NCBI GenBank assembly: GCA_965227335.1
Contig: CBDDFV010000012.1
Location: 62,001-126,000, forward strand
DNA length: 64,000 bases
Reading direction: 5' to 3'
Source of the DNA: CBDDFV01 sp965227335
GTDB taxonomy: Bacteria > Planctomycetota > Phycisphaerae > Phycisphaerales > SM1A02
The notes beneath the pieces were generated by a model, which was given only the letters and a program-made list of their open reading frames with translations, did not search any database and was not told where the DNA came from. Positions 63,195-64,000 of the stretch are shown here, in pieces. Position 1 is the stretch's first letter, and each line of letters starts with the position of its first letter. The translations under genes and the position numbers were made by a program.

Positions 63195-64000
63195 ATGACG
63201 ATGGCTCCCTCCGGCCCGCCGGCGACCACGACCACCTCCGAGCAGGACATCGGCGCCGCCCGCCCCATCACGATCCGAACCCTCCGACGCCTCGCCGCCC
63301 GGGGCGAAACGTTCGCGTGCCTGACCTGCTACGACGCCATCACCGCACGCTGGCTCGAAGCGGCGGGGATCCCCGTGCTCCTCGTCGGCGACACCGCCGC
63401 GGAAATGGTCCTCGGACTCCCCGGCACCATCCACGCCCCGCTCGACTTCCTCGTGATGCTGACCGCCGCGGTGAAGCGCGGCGCCCCGTCGCGCTTCGTG
63501 ATGGGCGACATGCCGTTCATGAGTTACCAGGCGGACGAATCCGAAGCGCTTCACAACGCGGCGCGATTCCTCACCGACGGACGCGCCGACGCCGTCAAGC
63601 TCGAGGTCGACGCCACCTTCGCCACGCTCGTGCGACAGATGGATCGCGCCGGCATTCCCGTCGTCGCGCATATCGGATCACGGCCCCAGCATGCGAAACA
63701 CGACGGCGGCTACCGGGCCGTGGGGAAGACGAGCAACGAAGCCCGCGCGCTCATCGACGCGGCGCGGATCCTCGAAGACGCCGGGGCCCAGATGATCCTC
63801 ATCGAAGCGACGCCGAACGAAGTGGCGGAGCGGATCGTGGAGGCGACGTCGGTCCCGGTGATCGGGTGCGGCGGGGGCGTGGCGTGTCACGGGCAGATCG
63901 TGGTGCTGCAGGACCTGCTCGGCCTGACCTCCTGGCAGCCGGCGTTCGCCCGTCCCGTGGCGTCGATCGGTGATCAGATTGCCGACGCCGCGCGAATCTG
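63195..64000 (+). CDS. panB: Ketopantoate hydroxymethyltransferase (partial)
   Basis: Transfers a hydroxymethyl group from methylene-THF to ketoisovalerate, the first step of pantothenate synthesis; cytoplasmic. The visible 268 residues have CLTCYDAITARWLE, LLVGDTAAEMVLG, RFVMGDMPFMSY, a KLEVDA segment, HIGSRPQ and VIGCGGGVACHGQI, covering most of the family fold; the 3' end lies outside the window. TAAGAT at 63183-63188 is exactly 6 bases before ATG 63195, pointing to a leaderless start. Confidence 0.95.
   Translation, partial: MTMAPSGPPATTTTSEQDIGAARPITIRTLRRLAARGETFACLTCYDAITARWLEAAGIPVLLVGDTAAEMVLGLPGTIHAPLDFLVMLTAAVKRGAPSRFVMGDMPFMSYQADESEALHNAARFLTDGRADAVKLEVDATFATLVRQMDRAGIPVVAHIGSRPQHAKHDGGYRAVGKTSNEARALIDAARILEDAGAQMILIEATPNEVAERIVEATSVPVIGCGGGVACHGQIVVLQDLLGLTSWQPAFARPVASIGDQIADAARI

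Overview
The window is a chromosomal segment of a very G+C-rich Gram-negative bacterium, most probably a planctomycete of the class Phycisphaerae. The clues are a Tricorn-type peptidase, a formylglycine sulfatase, several exported proteins ending in a dockerin-like EF-hand doublet, a DUF1559-type pseudopilin, a PNGase F-like secreted protein, an archaeal/eukaryotic-style ProS, a PurL with a PurS-like N-terminus, and many small lipoproteins. Gene density is high and the two strands are mixed, with convergent pairs usually closed by strong hairpins. No phage, insertion sequence or CRISPR array was found.

Layout. 1-4.7 kb: purL (runs off the left edge) and a Lon-like protease. 5.1-9.3 kb: a secreted papain-like cysteine protease fused to DnaJ-type zinc repeats, an RdgC-like protein, RNase HI and a PNGase F-like protein. 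9.3-10.5 kb: rpsL-rpsG, without fusA behind them. 10.6-17.1 kb: an exported unknown, a MoeB/ThiF enzyme, an 842-residue helical exported protein, tandem palindromic repeats and proS. 17.1-23 kb: lipoprotein, UbiA prenyltransferase, zinc-ribbon peptide, Tricorn protease and two small membrane proteins. 23-29.4 kb (mostly minus strand): DUF418 membrane protein, a LuxR-HTH/PAS regulator, and the translation cluster tRNA-Thr, tuf, rpmG, tRNA-Trp, secE, nusG. 29.4-33.1 kb: pseudopilin, an exported two-repeat protein, a CsgG-like lipoprotein and tRNA-Cys. 33.2-37.3 kb is the most accessory-looking part: hipBA with an AT-rich operator, a second helical exported protein, and a frameshifted CPCC gene lying between two copies of the sulfatase 3' end.

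37.2-43.1 kb: sulfatase, an acyltransferase/N-acyltransferase fusion, and a four-gene translationally coupled membrane redox cluster (two tiny membrane proteins, a ferric-reductase/Rieske fusion, and a cysteine-rich anchored protein). 43-49.3 kb (minus strand): parallel beta-helix protein, DedA/ATP-grasp fusion, NRDE, DinB-like and sugar-dehydrogenase-like proteins. 49.4-52 kb: RibD reductase and RibD-type deaminase as separate overlapping genes in reversed order, then an orphan MacB-type permease. 52-57.9 kb: glycosyltransferase, histidine kinase, lipoproteins and a peptidoglycan amidase. 58-64 kb: a Ser/Thr kinase, a compact PqiAB pair, a repeat-filled intergenic region, a HAF-repeat protein and panB (runs off the right edge).

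Two themes cross the window. First, at least nine genes have a TANNNT box placed six or seven bases before the start codon with no Shine-Dalgarno sequence, the arrangement expected for leaderless transcripts; other genes have good GGAGG sites or recognisable -35/-10 pairs. Second, a family of GC-rich palindromic intergenic repeats recurs near 4.8, 50.5 and 61.7 kb. The strongest candidates for something undescribed are the redox cluster at 40.9-43.1 kb, the cysteine protease with zinc repeats, the DedA/ATP-grasp fusion and the CPCC cassette.
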